Positions 1 to 7,588 of a stretch of 64,000 nucleotides of DNA are shown piece by piece. A program made the translations under genes and the position numbers. Below the pieces are notes generated by a model. That model searched no databases, was not told where the DNA came from, and was given only the letters and a program-made list of their open reading frames with translations. Origin of the DNA: Cupriavidus malaysiensis. Lineage in GTDB: Bacteria > Pseudomonadota > Gammaproteobacteria > Burkholderiales > Burkholderiaceae. The number at the start of each line of letters is the position of its first letter. Positions within the stretch are counted from its first letter, which is position 1. Location: positions 2,790,001 to 2,854,000 of the forward strand of contig NZ_CP017755.1 in the NCBI RefSeq assembly GCF_001854325.1, read 5' to 3'.

Positions 1-2
1 TC

Positions 3-659
3 GCCGGCGACCTGCACGGACTCAACACGCTGCACCACCAGCCGGCCAAGCTGGCGGCGATGGAAGGCATCTGGAAGACCGGGAAGGGCGCCCCGGCGGT
101 GCTGTTCGGCCTGCCCAACGCCAGCACGCGCAGCAACGACTTCGAGATCGCCATTCCCAAGCTGGCCTCGCTCTACCTGACGCACAGCCTCGATGGCGAG
201 ATCCGGGGCCTCGACGCTTTCGGCGAGCGCCATCCGCCGGTGGCGCCGGTGTTCTTCGCCTTCCGCATCATGGTGGGGATGGGCCTGCTGATGCTGGCGG
301 TGTCCTGGCTGGCCGCCTGGCAGACCCAGCGCGGACGCGAGCCACGCCGCTGGCTGGCGCGCGCGCTGATGGCCATGACCTTCTCGGGCTGGGTGGCGCT
401 GGTGGCCGGCTGGTACGTCACCGAGGTCGGCCGCCAGCCCTATCTCGTGTACGGCGTGCTGACCACCGCGCAGGCCGCCTCCAAGGTGCCGGCCACCATG
501 ATCGGCAGCACCCTGGTGATGTACCTGACGCTCTACGCGGCGCTGATCGCGGCCTATGTCTCGGTGGTGTTCTACCTGGCGCGCAAGGCCGGCGAGGCCG
601 ATGCGCAGGCCGATATTCCCCGCGGCATGATGCCCAGCCACTTCCGGAGCGCGCAATGA
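3..659 (+). CDS. cydA: Cytochrome bd ubiquinol oxidase subunit I (C-terminal part)
   Basis: The frame is open from the window edge, so only about the last 218 residues are present. It begins inside the conserved segment that reads GDLHGLNTLHHQPAKLAAMEG, which is diagnostic of subunit I of bd-type quinol oxidases. After it come about three hydrophobic segments (roughly residues 85-110, 120-145 and 170-195 of the visible part). This subunit binds haems b558, b595 and d and oxidises quinol at the cytoplasmic membrane. The stop overlaps the start of the next gene (ATGA), the usual cydAB coupling. The Q-loop, which would separate long CydA from short CioA types, lies outside the window. Confidence 0.96.
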   Translation, partial: AGDLHGLNTLHHQPAKLAAMEGIWKTGKGAPAVLFGLPNASTRSNDFEIAIPKLASLYLTHSLDGEIRGLDAFGERHPPVAPVFFAFRIMVGMGLLMLAVSWLAAWQTQRGREPRRWLARALMAMTFSGWVALVAGWYVTEVGRQPYLVYGVLTTAQAASKVPATMIGSTLVMYLTLYAALIAAYVSVVFYLARKAGEADAQADIPRGMMPSHFRSAQ

Positions 660-1678
660 CCGACCTGAGCCAGGCCTCCGGCTGGATGCCGGTGGTATTC
701 CTCGCCCTGATGGGCCTGTCCATGCTGATCTACGTGATCCTCGACGGCTACGACCTCGGTGTCGGCGTGCTGCTGCGCCGTGCCGACGACGCCGAGAAGG
801 ACGCCATGATCGCCTCCATCGGCCCCTTCTGGGATGCCAACGAAACCTGGCTGGTGCTGGGCGTTGGCCTGCTGCTGACCGCTTTCCCGCTCGCCCACGG
901 CGTGATCCTGACCAACCTCTACCTGCCGGTGGCGCTGATGCTGGCCGGCCTGATCCTGCGCGGCGTGGCTTTCGATTTCCGCGTCAAGGCGCGTGCCCAC
1001 CACAAGCCGTGGTGGAATGCCGCCTTCTATGCCGGCTCGCTGCTGGCTGGCTTCTCGCAAGGACTGATGCTGGGCCTGTACATCACCGGCTTCCGCTACG
1101 ACCTGCCCAACCTGCTGTTCGCCGTGGTGGTGGGCCTGTGCCTGGTGGCGGGCTACTGCCTGCTGGGCGCCGGCTGGCTGGTGATGAAGAGCAGCGGCCG
1201 GCTGCAGCGGCGCGCGGTCTACTGGGCACGGCGCAGCCTGTGGCTGACGGCGGTGGGCGTGAGCGCGATCTCGGTGGTGACGCCGCTGGTCAGCGAGCGC
1301 ATCTTCGACAAGTGGTTCTCGCTGCCGAACCTCATCCTGCTGGCCCCGGTCCCGCTGGTCACGGTAGCGCTGTTCGTCATCGTCGACCGCCTGCTGCGCC
1401 GCATGCCGGCGCTGCTGGACGCCGGCAACGAGCGCTGGTGCTGGGTGCCGTTCGCGGCGACCGCCGCGATCTTCCTGATGGCCTTCAACGGCCTGGCCTA
1501 CAGCCTCTTCCCCTTCCTGGTGGTCGACCGCATCGACATCTGGCAGGCCGCCAGCGCACCGGAATCGCTGGGCGTGATCCTGGTGGGCGCCGCCGTGGTG
1601 CTGCCCACCATCCTCGGCTACACGGTCTACGCCTACCGCGTGTTCTGGGGCAAGGCCACCGACCTGCATTATTATTGA
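656..1678 (+). CDS. cydB: Cytochrome bd ubiquinol oxidase subunit II
   Basis: The 340-residue product is a multi-span membrane protein. It has the typical N-terminal segment (YVILDGYDLGVG near residues 25-36) and the GPFWDANETWLV motif at about residues 55-66, both hallmarks of CydB/CioB. About eight hydrophobic segments follow. It pairs with subunit I to form the high-affinity, proton-motive but non-pumping terminal oxidase. The start overlaps the cydA stop by four bases. At 340 residues it is closer to the cyanide-insensitive CioB type than to the longer E. coli CydB; that is inference from length. I saw no cydX-like small ORF after it. Confidence 0.96.
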   Translation: MTDLSQASGWMPVVFLALMGLSMLIYVILDGYDLGVGVLLRRADDAEKDAMIASIGPFWDANETWLVLGVGLLLTAFPLAHGVILTNLYLPVALMLAGLILRGVAFDFRVKARAHHKPWWNAAFYAGSLLAGFSQGLMLGLYITGFRYDLPNLLFAVVVGLCLVAGYCLLGAGWLVMKSSGRLQRRAVYWARRSLWLTAVGVSAISVVTPLVSERIFDKWFSLPNLILLAPVPLVTVALFVIVDRLLRRMPALLDAGNERWCWVPFAATAAIFLMAFNGLAYSLFPFLVVDRIDIWQAASAPESLGVILVGAAVVLPTILGYTVYAYRVFWGKATDLHYY

Positions 1679-1687
1679 AGATGTGAA

Positions 1688-1709
1688 GCCGGCCGCCCGC
1701 GAGGCCGGC
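1688..1709 (+). terminator. Possible hairpin after cydB
   Basis: The inverted repeat GCCGGCC / GGCCGGC (8-base loop) starts nine bases after the cydB stop. No run of T follows, so it may be a weak terminator or an mRNA 3' end stabiliser. Confidence 0.35.
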
Positions 1710-1731
1710 CGGCTGCCCTTCCCCGACTTCG

Positions 1732-2667
1732 ATGCAAGGCCTGCACCGTCCCGACCCTTCCCTTGCCAACGGCCTGGCGCCGCGCCTGCTGGCACGGCTG
1801 CGCGAGCGCGCCGGCGCCCAGGTGCGCGCGCTCACACGCAGCAATTCCGGCCTGAGCCTCGACTACGACAACCCGCCCGGCGACCCCGGCCTGTTCGGCC
1901 CGGCGGCGCTCTGCTGGCGGGTGCACGCGGATTTTCCCGCCATGCTGGCGGGCGGTGTCAGCGCGCTGCTGATGCAGACGCTGCATCCGCTCGCGCTGGC
2001 CGGCGTGTGGGACTTCTCCACCTTCCGCACCGACATGCAGGGCCGCCTCGGACGCACCGCGCAGTTCATCGCCGGCACCACCTATGGCAGCCGCGCCGAT
2101 GCCCTGGCGCTGATCGAGCGCGTGCGGCGCATCCACGCCGGCGTGCGCGGCACCGCGCCCGACGGCCGTGCCTATGCGGCGGACGACCCCGCCCTGCTGA
2201 CCTGGGTGCACGTGGCGGAAGTCTCCAGCTTCCTGGCCGCCTACCTGCGCTACGTCGGACCGTTGTCGGTGGCCGAGCAGGACAGCTACTACGCAGAGCA
2301 GGCGCGTATCGCCGAATTACTCGGCGCCACCGGGGTGCCGCGCACGCGCGCCGCCATCGCCGACTACCTGCAGGCGATGCGGCCGCAGCTGGAAGCCAGC
2401 GAGCGCACCCATGAAGTGGTGCGGCTGGTGATGCAGATGCCGGTGGCCAATCCGCTGCTGGTGCCGGCCGTGCGCATCATGGCGGACGCCGGCATCGCCC
2501 TGCTGCCCGACTGGGCGCGCCGGCAGCTGGGCCTGCACGGCGCCTCGGTGCGCCGCCCGGCCTCGCTGGCCGGCATGCACCTGCTGGCGCCGGCGCTGCG
2601 CTGGGCGCTGGGCCCCGGACTGGCCGCGCGGGCGCGGCGCCGCGCGGCACGCCCGCCGGCATCCTGA
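1732..2667 (+). CDS. Oxygenase MpaB family protein (DUF2236)
   Basis: The 311-residue protein has the pattern of the DUF2236 / rubber-oxygenase catalytic domain. There is an early FGPAALCWRVHAD segment (residues 60s-70s), then LMQTLHPLALAGV (about 82-94), which carries the histidine expected in the haem pocket. Later come AGTTYGS and WVHVAEVSSFL with a second conserved histidine. Members are haem-dependent or putative oxygenases, and the substrate of this one cannot be told. It begins 53 bases after cydB on the same strand but is probably a separate unit. No signal peptide is evident. Family call fairly sure, function unknown. Confidence 0.8.
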   Translation: MQGLHRPDPSLANGLAPRLLARLRERAGAQVRALTRSNSGLSLDYDNPPGDPGLFGPAALCWRVHADFPAMLAGGVSALLMQTLHPLALAGVWDFSTFRTDMQGRLGRTAQFIAGTTYGSRADALALIERVRRIHAGVRGTAPDGRAYAADDPALLTWVHVAEVSSFLAAYLRYVGPLSVAEQDSYYAEQARIAELLGATGVPRTRAAIADYLQAMRPQLEASERTHEVVRLVMQMPVANPLLVPAVRIMADAGIALLPDWARRQLGLHGASVRRPASLAGMHLLAPALRWALGPGLAARARRRAARPPAS

Positions 2668-2722
2668 CGCCGGCACGCCCGGCAGGGCCGCGGCGCTCAG
2701 CCGGCAATGCGGCCGGGCAGGT

Positions 2723-3817
2723 TCAGGCGTGCGCCTGGCAGAAGGACTCCATGGCCTGCGTCAACGTCCGCACCGCCCCTTCGGTGACCGCGTTGTAGAG
2801 CGAGGCGCGCAGGCCGCCGATCGACCTGTGCCCCTCAAGCCCGACGATGCCCTGCTCGCGCGCCTCGGCCATGAAGGCCTGGTCGAGCCGCGCATCGCCG
2901 AAGGTGAACGCCACGTTCATCTGCGAGCGCCACGGCCGGCTCGCGTGGATCGAGACCGCGTCGCCCAGGCTTTCCAGCGTCTCGTACAGCATGCGCGACT
3001 TGCGCTGGTTGATGCGCTGCATCGCCTCCAGGCCGCCGATCTCGTCGCGCAGCCAGCGCGTGACCAGCGTCAGCACATAGATGGCGAACACCGGCGGCGT
3101 GTTGTAGTTGGAGCCGTTGGCGATGTGCGTCCTGAAATCCAGGATCGCCGGCAGGCCGGCGGGGATGCGCTCCAGCAAGGAGCGCTTGACGATGGCGACG
3201 GTCACGCCGGATGGCCCCAGGTTCTTCTGCGCGTGCGCGTAGATCATGGAATAGCGATCCGTGCGCAGCGGCGCGGAGAGGAAATCCGACGACATGTCCG
3301 CGATCAGCGGCACCGGCGCCATCCGCTCCGGCGCGGCGAACTGCAGTCCCTCGACCGTCTCGTTCGACACATAGTGCAGGTAGGCCGCCGCCGGATCGAT
3401 CTCCAGCCGGTCCAGCGAGGGCAGCTCGCGATAGCCCGTCGCGGCACCATCCCAGACCACCTGGCTCGGACGCACGCGCGCGGCTTCCAGCGAGGCCCGC
3501 TTGCTCCAGTAGCCCGAATCGATGTAGGCCGGCGGGCCGAAGCCCTCCCCGGCGAAGTTCATCGGGATCATGGCGAACTGGAGGCTGCTGCCGCCTTGCA
3601 TGAAGACGACGGCATAGTCCTCGGGCAGGCCGAGCAGGCGGCGCAGGTTGTTCTCCGCCTCGAGCAGGATGTCGCGGAACCACTCGGACCGGTGGCTCAT
3701 GCCCAGCACGGAGATGCCGGTCTCGGGCAAGGCCGCGATGGCCTGGCGGGTGTGCGCCAGGACGGATTCGGGAAGCGCGCCGGGGCCGCCGGAGAAGTTG
3801 AGCTGGTTCGGGTTCAT
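2723..3817 (-). CDS. serC: Phosphoserine aminotransferase-like enzyme (SerC family)
   Basis: The product is a 364-residue class V, PLP-dependent aminotransferase. It opens with the SerC signature LNFSGGPGALPESVL. It has GGSS at residues 75-78 for phosphate binding, a YVSNETVEGLQF segment near 149-160, and the PLP lysine in AHAQKNLGPSG at Lys198, the same number as in E. coli SerC. SerC converts 3-phosphohydroxypyruvate and glutamate into phosphoserine. Here the gene is coupled to an ATP-grasp gene (TGATG overlap) rather than to gyrA/pheA, its usual betaproteobacterial setting. It may therefore be a second copy serving the local cluster; this cannot be decided from the window. Confidence 0.88.
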   Translation of the reverse strand: MNPNQLNFSGGPGALPESVLAHTRQAIAALPETGISVLGMSHRSEWFRDILLEAENNLRRLLGLPEDYAVVFMQGGSSLQFAMIPMNFAGEGFGPPAYIDSGYWSKRASLEAARVRPSQVVWDGAATGYRELPSLDRLEIDPAAAYLHYVSNETVEGLQFAAPERMAPVPLIADMSSDFLSAPLRTDRYSMIYAHAQKNLGPSGVTVAIVKRSLLERIPAGLPAILDFRTHIANGSNYNTPPVFAIYVLTLVTRWLRDEIGGLEAMQRINQRKSRMLYETLESLGDAVSIHASRPWRSQMNVAFTFGDARLDQAFMAEAREQGIVGLEGHRSIGGLRASLYNAVTEGAVRTLTQAMESFCQAHA

Positions 3818-5082
3818 CAGTGGTCGCGATGATTGGTTTCAGGGCTGGACCGGGATGCCGCGCGCAGCAGCATGCCGGCAAACGCTTCGAATACCTTGCG
3901 CATCTGCGCTGGCTTGTGGGGGAAGGTGGCGGGGTCGTCCATGTCGTGCACGACCATGGCGGTGGCAACCTCGAAGACCAGCAGGCGGCCATCGGGCGCC
4001 TCCGCGCAATCGAAGCCGATATAGTCGAGGCCCGACTGCGCCGCGATGCCTTGCAGCGCGTCGCGATGCCGGGCGGCGAAGCCGGTATCGAAGTCGGCCA
4101 TGAAGCGGGCCTCTTCTTCCCTGCGCTCCGGGTGGGCGATCATCTCCTCGTAGGGATAGTGGACCATCCAGTGGCGCGAGATACCCATGTGGCAGACGTA
4201 GGGCACGCCGTCGATCAGGACGATGCGGTACTTGCGGAAGAGGCCGTCCGCGCCGCTGTAGTCGATGAACGGCGCCACGTAGAACGTATCGGCCTCGGCG
4301 CCTTCCAGGTACTGGCGCAGTTCCGCCTCGTCCGCCACCCGCGCGAGGCCCTTGCCGGCGTGGGAGCCGACCGGACGCACGATGAACGGATACTGCCCGT
4401 CGACTTCCTGCGACAGGTTCCACTCGCCCCTGGCGGCGGCCAGCAGGCGCTCGCGGCCGACGCGGACCGTATGCGCCATGGCGATGCCGGGCAGCTTGCC
4501 CAGCAGGGCATAGGCGGCCTCGCGCGTGGTCAGGGCGATGTGCTCGGGCCGGTTGAGCACCGGGCGCGCCGAGGCGGCGATCAGCTCGGCCGCCCGTCCG
4601 AGCGCGCCGGCATTGGCATCCAGCGCGCACGCGGCGACCAGCAGGACATCATGCTCGGGCAAGGCGGCGGGCGGCGCCAGGCCGGGGTCGACATAGAGCG
4701 CTTCGACCTGGATGTCCGCGCCGGCGAGCAGGCACTCGAACGGCGTGTTCGCCATCAGGTCGCCCGGCGCCTTCAATGCCAGCAGACGCACGGGCCGCGG
4801 TGCCACCGCCTCCTTGAGGCGATAGTGCGTGCGGGTATGGAGCGCGAGTTTCTGGACGTCGAGGGCGGCATCCTTTTCATACTTCATCTCGAGTACCAGG
4901 GCCAGGTCCAGCAGGGCCTGCGGATCGTCATGCGCCTGGCAGTACTCGAGCAGGTGCGCGCCGACCGGTGTCAGGTCCTCGCCTGCTACGGCTTTTCTCA
5001 GCAACGTGGCCAGTCCGAGCGGCTGGTATGCGGGCGAATGCGGCGGACGCTGGTCGACAGCGTCGGTTTCGATGGGGGTCAT
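3817..5082 (-). CDS. ATP-grasp enzyme with N-terminal helical (TPR-like) domain
   Basis: The 421-residue product has about 100 N-terminal residues of helical, TPR-like character (DPQALLDLALVLEMKYEKDA near residue 55). A RimK/glutathione-synthetase-like ATP-grasp fold follows. Visible elements are FIVRPVGSHAGKGLAR (about 225-240), the glycine-rich ATP-binding strand, and a C-terminal metal-site region reading LDYIGFDCAE then LLVFEVATAMVVHDMDD. The canonical E-x-N of the second metal ligand appears as E-V-A-T, which suggests a subfamily. ATP-grasp enzymes join a carboxylate to an amine or other nucleophile. The stop overlaps the serC-like start. Upstream on the same strand, 106 bases away, is a 69-residue ORF. 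The substrate is unknown. Confidence 0.85.
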   Translation of the reverse strand: MTPIETDAVDQRPPHSPAYQPLGLATLLRKAVAGEDLTPVGAHLLEYCQAHDDPQALLDLALVLEMKYEKDAALDVQKLALHTRTHYRLKEAVAPRPVRLLALKAPGDLMANTPFECLLAGADIQVEALYVDPGLAPPAALPEHDVLLVAACALDANAGALGRAAELIAASARPVLNRPEHIALTTREAAYALLGKLPGIAMAHTVRVGRERLLAAARGEWNLSQEVDGQYPFIVRPVGSHAGKGLARVADEAELRQYLEGAEADTFYVAPFIDYSGADGLFRKYRIVLIDGVPYVCHMGISRHWMVHYPYEEMIAHPERREEEARFMADFDTGFAARHRDALQGIAAQSGLDYIGFDCAEAPDGRLLVFEVATAMVVHDMDDPATFPHKPAQMRKVFEAFAGMLLRAASRSSPETNHRDH

Positions 5083-5101
5083 GGGTGCCCGGTTGCCTAT
5101 G

Positions 5102-5128
5102 GGTTCGGTCGGTTCGGTCGGTTCGGCC
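5102..5128. repeat. Three copies of a 9-base tandem repeat before the ATP-grasp gene
   Basis: The unit GGTTCGGTC is repeated twice exactly, followed by GGTTCGGCC, in the gap between the 69-residue ORF and the ATP-grasp start. It may affect spacing or leader structure; no function is known. Confidence 0.7.
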
Positions 5129-5188
5129 GGTGCGGTCCGCGCGGAACGGGCGGCGGCATCGGCCGCCGGCGCGGTCGCCGCGAAACGT

Positions 5189-5398
5189 TCAGTTGCTGCG
5201 GCCTGGACCGGCTTGCGCGCATGCGCCGGAGAAGGAAGCCGCCTCGCTCACATAACCGACCTCCTCCTCGAACCACCCCCGCAGAAGCGAAGCCGACGGC
5301 ACGCCGCGGCCAAGCGGCGCCGGAACGGGAACCGCTTGCGCACGGGATGAGACCAGCCTCAGCACGACGGCACCACGGCGCCTTGCCTGTTCACTCAT
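5189..5398 (-). CDS. 69-residue peptide, possible precursor peptide or small regulator
   Basis: I do not recognise this ORF. Its start is preceded by a good ribosome binding site (AAAGGAA, then about 5 bases, then ATG). It lies directly upstream of, and in line with, the ATP-grasp and SerC-like genes. The N-terminus is basic (QARRRG at residues 4-9). The middle is Pro/Ala/Val-rich. A distinct block around residues 39-58 contains GWFEEEVGYVSEAASFS, with acidic, Ser and aromatic residues close together, and there is one cysteine (Cys60). A short peptide ahead of an ATP-grasp ligase is the layout of graspetide-type RiPP clusters, but no known precursor motif is present. It could also be a chance ORF. 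Confidence 0.45.
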   Translation of the reverse strand: MSEQARRRGAVVLRLVSSRAQAVPVPAPLGRGVPSASLLRGWFEEEVGYVSEAASFSGACAQAGPGRSN

Positions 5399-5553
5399 AC
5401 GATTCCTTTCATTGGCTTGTACCGACCGGCAGGCGGGCGGCGGGCAGCGACACGACGCCCGCGAGCATCACGGCGCCGGCCGGGCCGGGTAGTTGGAGCA
5501 CAAGGGTACCCCTGGCCAGCGGCCCGCAATCGAATGAAAAGACATGGGAATTG

Positions 5554-5567
5554 ACGCAAGCTTGCGT
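5554..5567. promoter_or_regulatory. Perfect 14-base palindrome, possible operator
   Basis: ACGCAAGCTTGCGT is its own reverse complement. It lies about 160 bases upstream of the 69-residue ORF, in AT-richer sequence than its surroundings. This fits a dimeric regulator site; the regulator is unknown. Confidence 0.4.
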
Positions 5568-5720
5568 TTGCCGGCCGGAGCGTGGATAGCGCACGCCCCG
5601 TGCCCGGGCGGCCGGGCGGACAACGGCCTGCCCGGGTGACATCCGGCCGGGCAACCGCCGAAAGGCGGCGATCGAGGCGGGCCTGGCCGGTGACCGCTGA
5701 TCCGCGGCCGGCGGTGAGCG

Positions 5721-5786
5721 CTATCCGACAGCTATCCGGCCGCTATCGGACACCTATCCGACACCTATCCGACAGCTATCGGACTG
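5721..5786. repeat. Six 11-base tandem repeats
   Basis: The unit is CTATCCGACAG or a one-to-three-base variant, at 5721, 5732, 5743, 5754, 5765 and 5776. The array sits immediately 3' of the exporter stop. Because 11 is not a multiple of 3 it is not coding. Confidence 0.85.
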
Positions 5787-5797
5787 CAACTCGGCAA

Positions 5798-7408
5798 CTA
5801 CTCGGCAACCGCGGCGGAACTGCCGGCGGAGCCGCGCAGCGCGGCTTCGGGCAGGCGGGCCACCAGGAAGGGCGACAGCAGCGAGGCCGCCGCGCTGAGC
5901 AGGAACAGGGTGCGGAAGGCCTGCTCAGCGGCCTGGCGCACGGCGGCCGCGTCGCCGTCGCCGGCCCCGGACATGGCGCGATGGAACATGCTCATCAGCA
6001 CGTCTTCGCCCCCCTTGAGTTCGGCCACGCCCACCCCGCTATGGCGCAGCAGGGCGATCAGGATGGTGGTCAGCACGGCCACGCCCACGGCGCCGCCGAG
6101 CATGCGCGAGAAGGCCGTCAACGCAGTCGCCACGCCGACCTGGCTGGGCGGCACGGCGTTCTGCGTGGCCACCAGGGCGCTGGGCAGCTGCAGGCCGATG
6201 GCCAGCCCCAGCGCACTCATCACCAGCGCGCACAGCCAGGTGGTGCGCGGATCGACGAAGGCCAGCGCCAGGATGGCCACCGGCGCAACCAGCGCCCCCA
6301 CCAGCTGCAGCGGCTTGTACCGTCCGCTCCAGGACATCAGGCGACCGGAGATGAAGGCGCCGAAGGGGATCGCCAGCGTCAGCGGCACCAGGCGCAGCGC
6401 CGCGGTATCGGCGTGGGCGCCGCCCACCACCTGGAAGCGCAGCGGCAGCAGCACCGACATGGCGATCAGCTGGAAGAAGCACAGGAACAGCGTCACGCAG
6501 CAGATCGCCACCGTCGGCACCCCCATCATGCCCAGCGGGATCATCGGATCGGTGGCGCGGCGCTCCTGCCACAGGAACAGCGCCAGCCCGAGCACGCCGG
6601 CCAGCAGCAGTGCCAGCGAGGCCGGCGCGGTGGCGGCCTGGCCCTGGCCCAGGCGCGTCAGGAACACCAGCAGCCCGCTCAGGCCGCCGCCGAACAGCAG
6701 CGCGCCCAGGTAGTCGATGCGGTGGCGGCGCCCGCCCGCGGGCAGGTGGCGCAGCGCACGGCGCACCACCACCAGCGCCAGCAGGGACAGCGGCAGGTTG
6801 ATCCAGAAGATCCAGCGCCAGGACAGGTAGTGGGCCAGGTAGCCGCCGATCACCGGGCCGGCCATGCTGGCCACCGCCCACACGCCGCTGACATAGCCCT
6901 GGTAGCGGCCGCGCTCGCGCAGCGGCACGACGTCGGCGATGGTCGCCTGCGAGACCGAGATCAGGCCGCCGCCGCCGAGGCCCTGCAGGATGCGGGCAAG
7001 GATCAGCTGCGGCATGGTCTGCGCCATGGCGCAGGCGAGCGAGGCCAGCAGGAACAGCGCGATGGCGAAGGTCAGCACCGAACGCCGGCCCAGCAGGTCC
7101 GACAGCTTGCCGTAGATCGGCGTCACCACGGTGGAGGCGACCAGGTAGGCGGAAATGACCCAGGCCATCACCTCGAAGCCGTTCAGCTGCATGGCGATCT
7201 CGGGCAGCACCACGGCGACGATGGACTGCTCCAGCGCGCCCAGCAGGATCGCCAGCATCAGGCCGAAGATCACCTGCATGACCGGCACGCCGGGCGGCGC
7301 AGCGGACGAGGGTGCGAGGGAAGGCGAAGCGGAGGCAGGCGCGGCGGCGCCGCCCTGGGCGGACGGCGTGTCGGGGGGACGGACTGTCATGTCGGGAGAG
7401 TGCGGCAC
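5798..7408 (-). CDS. MFS drug exporter, DHA2 (14-TM, EmrB/QacA) type
   Basis: The 536-residue product has a disordered Pro/Ser/Ala-rich N-terminus of about 40 residues and then about 14 hydrophobic segments. The first helix reads LLGALEQSIVAVVLPEI, equivalent to motif D1 (LD..IVNVALP) of DHA2 exporters. GKLSDLLGRR is motif A (about residue 100) and ARILQGLGGGG is motif B. These proton antiporters expel amphipathic drugs or export natural products. An internal ATG at 7390 could also be the start. It runs in the same direction as the peptide/ATP-grasp unit 400 bases downstream, so a link to export of a product is possible but unproven. Confidence 0.9.
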   Translation of the reverse strand: MPHSPDMTVRPPDTPSAQGGAAAPASASPSLAPSSAAPPGVPVMQVIFGLMLAILLGALEQSIVAVVLPEIAMQLNGFEVMAWVISAYLVASTVVTPIYGKLSDLLGRRSVLTFAIALFLLASLACAMAQTMPQLILARILQGLGGGGLISVSQATIADVVPLRERGRYQGYVSGVWAVASMAGPVIGGYLAHYLSWRWIFWINLPLSLLALVVVRRALRHLPAGGRRHRIDYLGALLFGGGLSGLLVFLTRLGQGQAATAPASLALLLAGVLGLALFLWQERRATDPMIPLGMMGVPTVAICCVTLFLCFFQLIAMSVLLPLRFQVVGGAHADTAALRLVPLTLAIPFGAFISGRLMSWSGRYKPLQLVGALVAPVAILALAFVDPRTTWLCALVMSALGLAIGLQLPSALVATQNAVPPSQVGVATALTAFSRMLGGAVGVAVLTTILIALLRHSGVGVAELKGGEDVLMSMFHRAMSGAGDGDAAAVRQAAEQAFRTLFLLSAAASLLSPFLVARLPEAALRGSAGSSAAVAE

Positions 7409-7588
7409 GGCCGGCCGCGCGGCGAAGCGCGTGAAGACGCGCCGTGAGCCATGCCGCGCCCTGCTGCCCCGGCCGTTGCTGCTGTTTTTTGTGTTGGGGG
7501 CAAGCGAAGCCGGTATTGTAGGCTGAAGCCGGCCGCGCTGCCGGCCGCAGCATGGGGCGGCGGGGCCGGCGCGCGGCTGGAAGCTCGG

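Larger units (their letters stand above)
5399..5797. other. 400-base intergenic region with palindrome and tandem repeats
   Basis: This gap lies between the exporter gene and the 69-residue ORF, both on the reverse strand. It contains a perfect 14-base palindrome (5554-5567) and six 11-base tandem repeats (5721-5786). Reverse ORFs in it look non-coding. It probably carries the promoter of the peptide/ATP-grasp/serC unit, but I could not assign -35 and -10 boxes with confidence. Confidence 0.6.

Noticed and set aside
5409..5654. 81-residue reverse ORF upstream of the 69-residue peptide ORF
   Set aside because: It has no ribosome binding site, spans the palindrome and the likely promoter region, and has no coding character.
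5721..5786. CRISPR array
   Set aside because: The units are 11 bases, directly adjacent, without spacers; there are no cas genes.
5582..7447. 621-residue forward ORF opposite the DHA2 exporter
   Set aside because: It is the antisense shadow of the exporter; Gln/His/Arg-rich and without domains.
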